NCBI GenBank assembly: GCA_028554645.1
Contig: JAQOOI010000063.1
Location: 372,001-436,000 of the forward strand
DNA length: 64,000 nt
Direction of reading: 5' to 3'
Origin: Omphalotus guepiniiformis
Lineage: Eukaryota; Basidiomycota; Agaricomycetes; Agaricales; Omphalotaceae
In this document: one piece after another, positions 11,570 to 22,151 of the stretch
Layout of the letters: every line of letters starts with the position of its first letter
Numbering within the stretch: position 1 is the first letter of the stretch
The notes under the pieces: generated by a model
What the model was told of the DNA's origin: nothing
Database searches by the model: none
The model's input: the letters and a program-made list of their open reading frames with translations, nothing else
Position numbers and translations under genes: made by a program

Positions 11570-12731
11570 TCAGGCTGAGGCCTGGAGTCCCATCATACCC
11601 AGTCCGTTCATCTGAGTCATGACGCGAAGCATGTCAGAGTCAGTCAAACTCATAGAAAGCTCCGCGCTCGCCTGAGCCCGGACCTTATTCTTCACCATCT
11701 CCGACAACTTCATTGACACCGCAGCACGAGTTTCCTCCTCCAAGGCCTTCCCAACTGACGAGTTGATAAACTCTTTCATGTTACGTATGGTGTCTTCAAC
11801 GATCGCGGGAGCGACCGTGCCCATGAACTCTTGAGCCCAGGCAGAGCTGGCGAGTTTGGCAAAGTTCGGCTTGGCGACTAATTGAAGGTCGAGCCAAGAG
11901 GCAGTGGATAACATCTCGGAGGGAGAGCGATTAAGGAAAGGAACGTGGACGACCAGAGAGCCGTTGTAGATGCGCAGGTGGTAGTTGAGGTCGATGATGA
12001 CTTCGATCCATTTTTCAACGAACTCGTGAAATGCTTCGTAGCGGATGGTCAGTCCATCGAGATGGATGTTACGAGCTAATTTGTAGATGTGGGATTCAAA
12101 GTTGAGCTTAGAGTGTTTGAAGATGCCATCATCCGAGAGGCACTCGGCATGGAATGTCTTTCCTTCGACACGGGTGAAGCGGCAGTTGCCTTCAAGCAGC
12201 TTGTAGGAGGCACTCCTGAGGATCGATTTAGTACGGTTGACTTTAACGCAAAGTAAAGAGGGCTTACATTGTGTGCTTCACTGAAGTAGTCGTAGCAGAG
12301 GAATGCTGAACGGTGGACAATGCTGGGAGAGACATCGATGAGGCCATCCGGTCGATGAAGTGGGCATTCGCCGAGAACGACGTCGGCTCAGCTTTCGGCG
12401 TAGGGTCGACGTTCTTCTGGCCGTTCAGATCGACCAAAACGGGCTCAAGGATGCCATTCCGATTCTGGAAGAGCTGGTCGACATCGAGACTGGTTGAGAT
12501 GTATTGACCAGCCGGGTTCTTCAATTCTGCGTAGAGTCGAGTGCCGTAGAGCTTGACTTCCCGAGCGTCGGTGTAGAAGCCGTGTCCCCCCCAAGTGAGG
12601 CAACCCTCGGTGTTACTGATGAATTGGTTGAGATCAATAGAGCCTGCGAGAGGCTTGCCGTCTTGGTGGCTGCCAGTAAGCATAGTGCCGTTCAGACGGA
12701 GGTTGACAGTGTTGGTGGAGAGAGGTGCCAT
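11570..12731 (-). CDS. CVNH (cyanovirin-N homology) domain protein 1
   Basis: Two exons (12731-12268 and 12215-11570) split by a 52-nt intron encode 369 residues. Residues about 7-95 form a CVNH domain: TVNLRLNGTMLTG, then GSIDLNQFISNTEGCLTW, then VKLYGTRLYAEL, then TSLDVDQLFQNRNG, the usual two-repeat layout of this lectin-like fold. After a Ser/Thr linker, exon 2 starts a second, divergent CVNH-like unit (NCRFTRVEGKTFHAEC, SKLNFESHI, IEVIIDLNYHL) with the Cys pair typical of the family. An alpha-helical tail with the motif SMSLTDSDMLRVMTQ follows. There is no signal peptide, so the protein is probably cytosolic. CVNH proteins bind oligomannose in characterised cases; the ligand here is unknown. 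It is a tandem paralog of the gene at 14116-15372. Confidence 0.8.
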
Positions 12732-12884
12732 TGGATATACTTTCGGACTGCTTGGATATGAGCGAAGACGACAAGCGTGAAGATGATGATACGCACAGAC
12801 GAAGTGAGATGAAGAGAATTGCTCTGAGAAGAGGAGTTGAAGAACCTGTAGGTTACTGAAGATTTGAGGGTCGTCGTTGATGGT

Positions 12885-12891
12885 ATTTATA
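12885..12891 (-). promoter_or_regulatory. TATA box of CVNH gene 1
   Basis: TATAAAT reads on the minus strand about 155 bp upstream of the ATG at 12731. The same element sits at the same distance in CVNH gene 2, and the sequence between box and ATG is conserved between the two copies. Confidence 0.6.
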
Positions 12892-12946
12892 CTGAAAGCC
12901 GGGGACAGTATGGTTCATGAGGAGATCCTAACTTCATTACCACCGC

Positions 12947-13153
12947 CTATTGCAGACCCACACCTAGGCTAACGGCGACCTCAATATGCCCTTCGTTCAA
13001 AGGTTCATATGCATCCAATCGTGCTTTGGCACCAGTGATTGGCATCTCGATAACTTGAAGTTGAAGAACTGCCTCCAAAGTGTTGTTAGCGAGAATCGAA
13101 GGTTGCGAACGATGCTCACTGAGGGCAATAAGGGATAAGGCAGGCATAGACAA
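12947..13153 (-). other. Short unrecognised minus-strand open stretch upstream of CVNH gene 1
   Basis: A 68-codon open stretch (includes VIEMPITGAKARLDAYEPL and ends VAVSLGVGLQ) lies about 220 bp upstream of CVNH gene 1. The text looks protein-like and might be the 3' exon of the relic at 13340-13690, but an in-frame stop at 13387 separates them and I could not connect them by splicing. No family is recognised. Low confidence that it is expressed. Confidence 0.25.
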
Positions 13154-13339
13154 GACGGCGCAGCAGAAACTCCGGTTACTTGTCCAATCCGGTGACCACT
13201 AAGAACGCCATAATAAACTGACCAGTGACGGATATGTGTCATATGCCTAAGAGTATGTACATCCTAATACATGGCACATTGAAGTCAGTCCTTCAAGTTC
13301 CCAAGATGTCAATCACTAGCACTTACAGCCATTTTTACT

Positions 13340-13690
13340 TTATTGCTCAGACAGACCGAGATACGTCTGTCTGTGTAGTCCTGCCTAGAACTCCTCGTGA
13401 AGGGTAATGCGTACATCACGCATATCGGAAGACTGTCCGACTGTAGAGCATCCCAAATCAATTCCTAAGAATAGATGACTTTGATAGACATAGACAGTGT
13501 ATCTTTCTTTGCCTTGCACCGTATCTATCGCACACTTAGTCACAGAAGTACATTCGTGGGCAATGGTCACGTCTGGATTGTTCCGTTCAGGGACAAGTCC
13601 GACTAAATGATGTAACTCACTGTGATGCTCATGCAACTGTTTTCGTCTCGGAGATTTACCATACATGCAACTCATGTGTATGTCAATTCA
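13340..13690 (-). pseudogene. Relic gene R, copy 1
   Basis: A minus-strand open stretch (VQGKERYTVYVYQSHLFLGI, later MRDVRITLHEEF) ends at a TAG at 13387. Homologous DNA occurs at about 15790-16050, where it is frame-broken, and at about 31100-31209, where the stop is a CAG sense codon and the text continues as EEFQAGL. The shared ancestor was probably coding. Its family is not recognised. It lies about 600 bp upstream of CVNH gene 1, matching the position of copy 2 before CVNH gene 2. Confidence 0.5.
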
Positions 13691-14115
13691 TGCACGCCGT
13701 CAATAGTGAGTGTGGAAGAGCAAACTTCGCCCAATATGTTCATGGAACCAGCGTGGCCCGTGAGTGTGCGTGAGATGACATTCGTTTTCTACGAGTTTTC
13801 GCAAAGCCGTCGAGTAGGTGAAGAGAACGAGCGAAAGCAATCTATTGAGCAGAAAACAAGAGCTGCAAGCCTAATCTGAAATGCAACTCGATTCAATTGA
13901 CGTTGAAATGCCGAATATGCCGGTTGAAATGCCGGGCTTCGCTCGGCTACAAAGATTTCTATAGTTTTTATGAAGCAGATCACACCGTATCGCTGAAGAG
14001 AATAAGCAAATAAAATTTGGGTCGAAACCGCGATTTTGAGCTATGTACATGTCATAACATAAGACCACATATATTTTAGATGAATTGTAATCTGAATTTC
14101 TACAGCCCAAAATAT

Positions 14116-15372
14116 TTAGGCCGTGCCATTATGTTTCACCGTACCATGAGATCCCGTCATAACCTGAGGTCCCGTCATACCCAATCCATTCATCATCTGC
14201 TTCTGAGTCATGAAACGAAGCATCTCAAAGTGAGTTGAGCTCATAGAAAGCTCCGTGCTCGCCTGAGCCTGGACCATAGTCTGCACCATCACTGACAACT
14301 TCGACACTGCAGCATGCGTAACCTCCTCCAACGCCTTCTCGACAGTCGTGTTAATAATGTGCTTCATGGTACGTATGGAATCTTCAACGATAGTGGTAGC
14401 GACTGTGCTCATGAACTCCTGAGCCCAAGCGGAGCTGGCGAGTTCAGCAAAGTTTGGCTTGGCGACTACTTGGAAGCCAAGCCAAGGGACAGTAGAGAAC
14501 ATCTCGGAGACACGGGGATTGGGAATGGGGATGTAAACGACCAGGGAGCCGTTGCAAATACGGAGGTGGAAGTTGAGGTCGATGGAGGCTTCGATCCATT
14601 TCTCGGTGAACCCGTCGAATGTTTCGAGGAGGATGATGAGACCTTTCAGACGGATATTGCGAGCCGATTTGTGGATGTGGGATTCAAAGTTGAAGTGAGA
14701 GATTTTAAAGGCTCCGTTATCCGAGACGCACTCGGCGTGGATTGTTTTGCCTTCAAGACGAATGGCGCGACAGTTGCCTGCAAGTAGTTTGTAGGCCGCA
14801 CTCCTGAGGTCGTATTAGTATGGTTGTTGATAGCGCAAAGTGCAGAAAGCTTACATGTCATAGCTGAACGTGTGTGATTCGGTCTTGGAGCTAACTTCGT
14901 GCTTAGACGAAGAGGTGGTAACGGAAGTGGCAGAGGAATGTTGAGTGGACGATGCGAGATACTCCGATGAGCCCATACTGTCGATGGAGTGGCCACTCAA
15001 GGAGAACGACGTCACCTCAGCTGAGGGAGTATCGCGGGGCGTAATGGGACCGACGCTCTTCTGATCGACCAAACCGACCTCAAAGACGCCATTCCGATTC
15101 TGCAAAAGGTGGTCGATATCGAGAGTTGTGGTGACATAGTGACCGGCCGAGTTCTTCAATTCTGCCGAGAGTCGAGTACCGTTGAGCTTGACATGCTTAG
15201 CGTCGGTGTAGAAGCCCTGTCCTCCCCAAGTGAGGCGGCCGTCGACGTTACTGATGTGATGGTTGAGATCAATAGCGCCTGCGAGAGGCAGCTGTTTGCC
15301 ATCTTTATGGTTGCCGGTGAGCATGGTGCCATTCAGACGGAGGTTGACAGTGTTGGTGGAAAGAGATGCCAT
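14116..15372 (-). CDS. CVNH (cyanovirin-N homology) domain protein 2
   Basis: Two exons (15372-14855, 14803-14116) give 401 residues. The intron lies at the same codon and phase as in CVNH gene 1 (AT/G-AGT). The N-terminal CVNH domain reads TVNLRLNGTMLTGNHKDG, AIDLNHHISNVDGRLTW, VKLNGTRLSAEL, TTLDIDHLLQNRNG. The second CVNH-like unit reads NCRAIRLEGKTIHAEC, FNFESHIHKSARNIRLKG, IEASIDLNFHLRICNG. A helical C-terminus with MQTEC-free, Ala/Ser-rich helices and the motif QASTELSMSS follows. The start codon is 2,641 bp from that of gene 1, and promoter, coding and upstream relic sequences are all duplicated. A Ser/Thr-rich linker between the two units is longer here. No secretion signal is visible. 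Oligomannose or other glycan binding is the family role; the actual ligand is unknown. Confidence 0.8.
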
Positions 15373-15531
15373 TGGATGCACTTTCGAACTATTGGATGTG
15401 AGCGGAGAAACACAGGAGCGATGATATGAGATGAGAGGACGCACAAGATGAAGTGAGATTCAGAAAAATACTTTGAGAAGAAGAGCCGAAGAACCTGCAG
15501 GTTGCTGAATATTTGGAGACCGTTCTCGATG

Positions 15532-15539
15532 AATTTATA
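15532..15539 (-). promoter_or_regulatory. TATA box of CVNH gene 2
   Basis: TATAAATT reads on the minus strand about 160 bp upstream of the ATG at 15372, conserved in position with CVNH gene 1. Confidence 0.6.
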
Positions 15540-15789
15540 CTGAGAGCTCACCAAGGCTGCTTTAATGGGAACGGTACTTCATCGCTGCCGCTGTACCTAA
15601 TACTCAGCCACTGCTACATAGGAATTCTTTCTCTTTCAACTGGAGGAGTTGGAAAAGTTCATTGGATGCTCGGATTGAAAAATTGACCGGCGGCGTCCTG
15701 TCCAATTGAGCGAAGATCTGACGCTGACAACACTTCGAAGTCAATATCAATTGCTGGTATGTACGCCACTCTTTGATTTAGTGCTCAGG

Positions 15790-16050
15790 CCCTAATTGAA
15801 AATATCAGGTCCCGAGCAAACCGGGAAATCATTCGACTGTAGAACGAGGCCAATCAATTCTAGGTGAACATAGAAATATTCGGACAACGTACCTTGCTTT
15901 GTATTGCACCAAAGCAAGCACATACTTGGTCGGAGAAGCAGAGGGAAGCAGCCAGTCTGCTTTGACGATGATACTTGCAAGAGGCGAGGGTTCAGAGTCC
16001 TGAGCGGTTGTACCTTGTACTAGTTCCCTCCTGTCATTCAATTACTCCTG
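15790..16050 (-). pseudogene. Relic gene R, copy 2
   Basis: DNA here resembles copy 1 at 13340-13690 (shared words CGACTGTAGA, TCAATTC and the Val-Gln-Tyr/Gly-Lys coding region), but the frame that matches ends in a TGA after STVE. The upstream part (SIIVKADWLLPSASPTKYVL) is open. It lies about 420-680 bp upstream of CVNH gene 2, so it belongs to the duplicated unit. Confidence 0.45.
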
Positions 16051-16876
16051 GTCAGAAGAGTCCAGAACATGCGGCGTACTCTGTGACATCCATAGAGTTT
16101 CGTGGTGTTCGAACGCTCAAGTCGACTGACTAAGTATATAGGCTTCGTCGACGTCGTGACTGCCAGATTGATCGCAAGTCAGTGAGTTGAACGACGGAAT
16201 GTTGTCTATACAGCTGTCAGCTAAATTTGTCCTTGCCCTGCCAGGCCCTGCCCCCAGATTGTCCCAATCGTACTCGCCCTTCCGCTCGCCATTCGCGATA
16301 CTCTCAAGCTCTGTTGGTTTTATACAGGCGGTATATCTGACCAAAAGGTATCCCAAAATTGCAGTCGCGCAACCTTGAAAGTAATGCCCATAAATTCCAC
16401 TTTAACGACAACTTTAGAGCGCGACAAGGACTTGGGCGTTTGAGCTTGAGCGTTAACGAACCCCGGTTGATCGTGTTACATCTGCTCAGTGCTCGTCAGC
16501 TTCAGATATGAATGAACAACTAGTAGAAATTACGTTTGTTGCTATATTCTCATAGCTTGAATGTCGATGAGAGAGACTTATGCCAGCTAGATAGCGAATA
16601 CGCTGTGTTTCTTGACCATAAGCATGTTTTGAATACCTGCTTACAGTTTAAGAACGAAAGAACGAAAGAACGTCCCCTCGCAATGGTACTCCTCAAAGGG
16701 TTGGGTCACAGGTGACGCTATCGTGCTGACTAAGGTCCAGTAAATCGATTTCGCAATATTCGCGTATAGAGTCGCAATCTTTGAATTCTTGCTTGCATCT
16801 ACGACGCTGAGATGCTGAGCAAGCTTAATCCACGACAACTAGAGGGAAGCTTTCATCATCTGCTACTCTCGCCATA
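16051..16876. other. Intergenic stretch, no supported gene
   Basis: Only short open frames without motifs or splice partners occur. The last 150 bp are the likely promoter of the PAPS reductase gene. Confidence 0.5.
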
Positions 16877-17754
16877 ATGTCACCTTCCGAGTCACTAAAG
16901 GGTATTCGAAAGCCTCTTCAGCTTCCTCTTTCACCAAACGATCTGGAAGTTGTAAATACCTACCTATCCGATTTGCAGCCCGAAGAAATTCTCCAATGGG
17001 CTCTCGAATATCTTCCGTCTCTATATCAGACAACGGCCTTTGGACTGACAGGGCTTGTCGCTATTGATATGCTTTCAAAACTCACATCGTCACCACCTCC
17101 TCTCATCTTCATTGACACATTGTACCATTTTCCGGAGACGTATGAGCTAGTTGAAGAAGTGAAGAAGAAATATGGAATCCCGGTCCACGTCTTTAAACCT
17201 GAAGGATGCGAGACCGTGAAGGATTTCGAGGCAAAGTACGGAGAAAAGCTATGGGAGAGAGACGAGGACACCTATGATTTTATCGTCAAGGCATGCCGAA
17301 CACCCCGGTCTTACTCGCATTGACAATGCTGATATGTTTCCTTGAATAGGTTGAACCTGGCAGGAGAGCATACGAGACGCTCGGTGTTAAATCTGTCATC
17401 ACAGGACGCCGAGCAACTCAGGGAGGCGACAGGGCTTCGCTCAAACCTCTTGAAGTAGACTCGACAGGATTATTAAAATTGAATCCTCTCTTCCAGTGGA
17501 CTTTCCCGTTTGTCGAATGGTATATCAACGATAACGAGGTTCCAAGGAACAAGCTTTTGGACCAGGGATATAGAAGTGTCGGAGACTGGCATAGCACTAC
17601 GAAAGTGAAAGAGGGTCAAGATGAGAGGGCTGGTAGATGGGCTGGCAGGGAAAAGACGGAGTGTGGGCTACACAAAGATTACCATGCGATGAGAGCGCAA
17701 GCGAAACCAGCTGTCAGTGTATTCCTGTTTCACGGCATTGCAGGATATTATTGA
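16877..17754 (+). CDS. MET16: Phosphoadenylyl-sulfate (PAPS) reductase
   Basis: Exons 16877-17290 and 17350-17754 give 272 residues, close to the 261 of yeast Met16. The enzyme reduces PAPS to sulfite with thioredoxin in cytosolic sulfate assimilation. Visible family features are the nucleotide-binding part (LIFIDTLYHFPETYELVEEV), the segment VEPGRRAYETLGVKSVITG right after the splice, NPLFQWTFPFVEWYI, and the C-terminal catalytic ECGLH (in KTECGLHKDY), whose Cys attacks PAPS. Joining VK to VEPGRR, as in yeast (AKVEPAHRAY), needs a GC donor at 17291-17292, so this is a GC-AG intron. A GT at 17285 would drop Val-Lys. The C-terminal dozen residues are uncertain because a small 3' splice could replace them. 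Confidence 0.92.
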
Positions 17755-18181
17755 TACTTTTCTTCTTTCCAGGAGCACGACCATCTTCCGCGGTAGCTGT
17801 TAGTTTCTGTCTGCATGGGATAGATATGCATGTGTGTATGTGAAGTTTCGTCCCATTGAACAGTTCTTGCCGTCCACGATGATAACGCTGTAGTCTAGTA
17901 GATATATTTGTACTGCCATATAACTGTATTCTGTTTAGTTTCCACGATGACTTCGTGTGTACAGTCATGGGGACAGTCCTGGACACTCTAAATGACTATC
18001 CGCTTAAACATCCAAACCTTCCAAAATTCACCTTCTGTTCACATCTCACATCTTGATGCTTCAAGTTCCGAGAGCGGACTATCTGTCTGAGTAGGTCTGA
18101 GTCTACATTGACCTTGATGCCAACAAAACTCCGCTGGCGTTCTCATTGATGTACTTTAATTCTTTTCCCCTACTCCTCAAC

Positions 18182-19500
18182 ATGCCTTCGAGGTGAGCAT
18201 TTCATGCATGCTTCGTTGCTATGTGACATCCTGAATTGAGTTACTGTCGAGGTCTGGTGATCGATTGACTTTTCCCCCTCCACTTCCGGATATTAAATCT
18301 GAAAGAATTCGATTGCAAGTGTTCACTCATCGCAGTTACTACGGAAGGCCAAACCACATATTCGAGGATCATCCAGATGACTTGAGTCCAGATAACGAAA
18401 AGTACGTCTTATTGACTCACAGCTTTCTCTCTTGAGGTGTTGACAGGCGTGACTATCTTCTCGGTGATCTTCTGTTCCGTGTCCTAAGGTTAGAACATCT
18501 CGGGGATACAGTCTTGAGTTTGGTGGTGACTACTCTGATGAATGAGATGTATCCGGGCCTGAGAGTTGGTCCTTCGACTGTACGTTTCTGCGTCCGTCCA
18601 TCTGTAGACGTGCACTGAAGTTTGAACGCTGTTTGCAGAAAATCAGAGCACTGGTCGTAGGGAACGCCACACTGGCTGAGATGTACGAGCACAAAAGTCT
18701 CACTTGATATAATGACGTTCAACCTATACTTGGCAGATCGGCTCGATACAAGCTTTCAGATCATCTTAGGCTTCACCCGGCTCAGGCAATCACTCTCAAG
18801 GTTTCTGCTAATGTCCAAGGTAACTTAATCATTCATGATCCTAAACTTCAATCTAATTGATTTCCAACAACCAGCTGACGTCTTCGAAGTGCGCACATTG
18901 AGTCCCTCTTCGATGTGGATTTGCTCCCTGATATAACGATTCCAGTCTTTTGTCGGCGGGCTGTTTCTGGATCAAGGTCTCGAAGCGGTGAAGGAGTGGT
19001 TGCATGTCCTCCTACGACCGTATCTCGCACAGGCGTATCGTGTCGTTCGAACGCAACACGGTCTTCCACCAGACTCACCGGTAATGTCATCGAGTCCCAG
19101 AGAAAGATCTGTATCGCAGATTGAGAGTGATCTTCCCGGTCGGATCCCATACGGCCGCTATGCGCAACTCAACCCTAACATGACTATGACTACCATCGGA
19201 CACCTAGCGCTGTTTAATCAACACATTCAGAAGACGAATAGATCAGTGGAATGGATATACAACCCGAGAGACCCGGATTTTCAACTCTTACAGACCACCA
19301 CAGATGTGTCAATGACTGGCCCCGAAGACGCTGAGCTAATCAGCCAGGACGTTTTGAAAGGCTTGAAGACGACACCTGTGTGGTTTGTCAAAGTTCTTGT
19401 GGACGGTGAGTGCTTTGGGCAAGGAAAGGGTGGCACGAAGAAGGTTGCCAGGAACGAGGCTGCAAAGTTGGGATTGGAGAAGCTTGGGATTCATGTTTAG
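18182..19500 (+). CDS. Ribonuclease III (RNase III domain plus dsRBD)
   Basis: Seven exons (18182-18192, 18252-18401, 18489-18579, 18639-18682, 18737-18819, 18875-18888, 18946-19500) give 315 residues. The first and sixth exons are only 11 and 14 nt. Residues about 20-160 form one RNase III domain: FTHRSYYGRPNHIFED, the signature DNEKLEHLGD with both acidic positions, and ADVFESFVGG with the second Asp/Glu pair, so all four metal ligands are present. A dsRNA-binding domain ends the protein (VDGECFGQGKGGTKKVARNE). The layout fits short fungal nuclear RNase III enzymes that cleave pre-rRNA and snRNA hairpins (Rnt1/Pac1 type) rather than Dicer, which has two such domains. The signature only appears after splicing, which supports the model. 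Confidence 0.85.
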
Positions 19501-20794
19501 TGAGCGCATATTTGTTATTTCTTCTTCGTTCTCTCTGCCATCCATCCCCCCATCCTTTCCATTGCCAACGTACTCCCTCCACGATTTTACACCGCTATTC
19601 CGGATGCGGCCGCAATCAGTATGCGCGCGGCAGTCGCGTTAGAGCTTGCCCGCCATCTTTTTTCTTCTTATCTCTGCTTCCTGTCCCTGGGCCCTCCCTG
19701 GGACCCTTTTCCCAAGCTATATCCCCCCTGCTGACACTGTACTAACATAATTTATCCTCATTCGCGCTATTTCCTCGGGGTACATGAGTCCAGACCTATT
19801 TTTCAAACACGTCATCAAATACGCGTCTCAGCATGATTTCTCCAGACTTGGGCTGGAAACTGTTGTTGTTGGCGAGAAGAACACGGTTGCCAGCTCCGGT
19901 GTGCAGAAGTTGTGGGTGGAGCCAATGGTGCGGATGGAGCGGGGTAGGGGTGTGTTCAAGTTTGGATCAAGTCGTTATTGTCGGCCTTGTTTTCGGCCTT
20001 GCTTTCGTTCTAGGTTTTGTAGGTTCTCTTTGTTGAAAGCTGTCAAGTGGATGTATTTTGTCAGGAGGCGATGATATAAGGTGGATTTGGAATGTAGTTT
20101 TTCTATAATAGCCATTTACTTCGGGGTTCTGCGCAGTTTGTAAGATTGTATGTCGTGTTTACTTTGTTATGCCTACATGTCTACACCAAGATACTCGAAT
20201 TCGTCTCAAACTGTTCATCAGGTCGTATTTGTCTAGTGTGAATCATTGCAAGTTATAGTGAGCGCTTCTTCAAGCTTGACTAGCGTCGCGTCTGCGGTCG
20301 AGTTACGGTTCACCGCATATCCGGCGGCTATGAATGGAAAAAAATGGTCCTGGAGCGTCGGCCACGCATCGTCAGCCAGCTCATGTCATTCCATAGAAAA
20401 CAAGGGCCGTCTATTTAGTGTAACATCACCCCAAAATGATCGTAAGAACATCTTTGTGAGAAAACGCCCAGCTCTATGTGCAATATGCGCGTACAGTACA
20501 CGGCACTCTAGCCCGCGTAGTGGACGGAGTGTGCATGGAGTAATGTGAGATTCGAGAAGTGGAATGGAAAATGTAAAGCACGCAGCAGCGAATGAGCGAG
20601 TAAGGTGGCATAGGAGAGGACTGACAGCGGCGAGTGATATAGAAGCAAAAGAGATTACAGAGAAGATTGCACGAAGCAAAGCAAGCACACAGACATTGAG
20701 CGAATAACAGTATAATTATAGATGTCAAGGGTCAGAGGGCCAGTAATGAAGCAACAAGTTCTCGGTAGCTCGGTCCAGAGGCATCCGCCCTACT
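19501..20794. other. Intergenic stretch, weak small-ORF signals only
   Basis: No splice-consistent gene is supported. One plus-strand open stretch (19833-20036) has several Cys and one hydrophobic helix (VVIVGLVFGLAFVLGFVG) and could be a small single-pass membrane protein. It lacks any recognisable relative or splice partner, so I do not call it. Confidence 0.4.
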
Positions 20795-21504
20795 TCATGC
20801 GCCAGAGTAGTATCTCCATGCGAAATAGCCACCCAAAAGACCAAGTGGAACGAAGTACATCAAACTAGATAGGGGAAAAGAGGGTGGAGTGAACAATGTG
20901 CCCGGGGGCGGGGAAGGGTAAAAGGGTACGTACTTGGATCCCTGCTCAACAGCCTCGGCCATCCGTGTAGCTTGCCCAGCAGCGGTAGCTGACTTGACGT
21001 TCAACCCCTGCAAATGCAAAAGATTAATGAGTTGAAAAGCGCCTGAGCTGCGGGGTACTTACGCTAGCCTTGTCAAAGTCTCCTACAAGCATGTCAGGTA
21101 GAAGGGCGCGAGCCTCGTCAGAGTGACCAACGTCTTCAAAAGCTTCTGTGGCATCCTGGCCTGCATATAGAAGAGGTGCATGTAAGTGAAAAGTGGGTAA
21201 ACTATAGTCTAGTCAGTGGTACGTACCAGATTCGGCCAAGATGACCTCGTCTCCTCCAGGGTGCTGTTGAAAGTGAGCGTAAACACCGGCGGGTTACGTT
21301 TCCGTAACATTAGATATGTACCTCATCAATGAATTTTGAGACGTTGTAGACTGGATGATAGAAAGTGCAGAACCGTCAGACAAAAACGCGACGTGTGATT
21401 GGCTTTCGGGGAGATTGCGTACCCTTTCCGCTTATAAGGAGCCATATATCGGTTTTTGAGCTGTGGGCCTTGAGCTCCTCGTAAGTGACGACCTTGTTGG
21501 ACAT
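20795..21504 (-). CDS. Cytochrome b5, membrane-anchored
   Basis: Six exons (21504-21423, 21350-21322, 21263-21227, 21160-21063, 21007-20934, 20864-20795) join to 129 residues, normal for the family. The haem-binding fold is complete: VYNVSKFIDE, then HPGGDE with the first haem His, then DVGHSDEA with the second haem His. A polar linker leads to the C-terminal helix YFVPLGLLGGYFAWRYY, which anchors the protein in the ER membrane facing the cytosol. Cytochrome b5 passes electrons to desaturases, hydroxylases and some P450s. The start MSNKVVTYEEL is typical. The gene is divergent from the FG nucleoporin, with about 650 bp between start codons. Confidence 0.93.
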
Positions 21505-22151
21505 CCTGAATGGGCGAGAGAAGACAGAGGAATGAAATGGATCGTTGGAGGGTTGAAAACAAGAAAAAGCTGTCAGTATCGAAAGACTTTATATCATGAA
21601 CAGTTTCCCACGAGGACAGGTAAATGGAGATCTGGGTTCATGTCGAATTCACGACCGTAATACTCGCATCGAGAGCACTCGCAATAATCGAGGGAACTGA
21701 GTAAACGGGTAACAGGTATATTGCAACGCTACTACAGGTACAGGTTTCTACAACTAATATATCTGTTTGATTTAGTACTCGAATAGCCATGGAACAGCCC
21801 AAGAAAAAGCTAGCCATTCAAGCGTGGACCAAACGCGTTTTTTCTTCCACATACTAGTAAAGGTAACGATGGCACAATGAGCCGTGTTCCTAGGCATAAG
21901 CAAGTGGTGATAGAGGTCATTGAATTAAACCTTGAGCTTGTGATTTGTTTAAATTTGAAGTGTTCATATTGCAAAGAAGAGGTCGAAGCAGCCCAAAAAA
22001 AAAAAAGTAGAAAAAAAACCGTTTTATGAGCCATTTCAAACTCCGATGGCAATAATAGTAAACAACCGCTGTGGCTGATCTGATTCCGTGCTCTGCCAAC
22101 ACAAACAAAGTACGAGGGCCGGTCTTTTTCTCTCGTTTCTTCCTTTCTGCC

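Noticed and set aside
18441..18490. Apparent loss of a catalytic Glu in RNase III (text RVLRLEHLGD)
   Set aside because: That text is intronic; the spliced form reads DNEKLEHLGD with both acidic residues.
19833..20036. Cys-rich single-helix membrane peptide
   Set aside because: One open frame only, no splice partner and no recognisable family; it could be chance.
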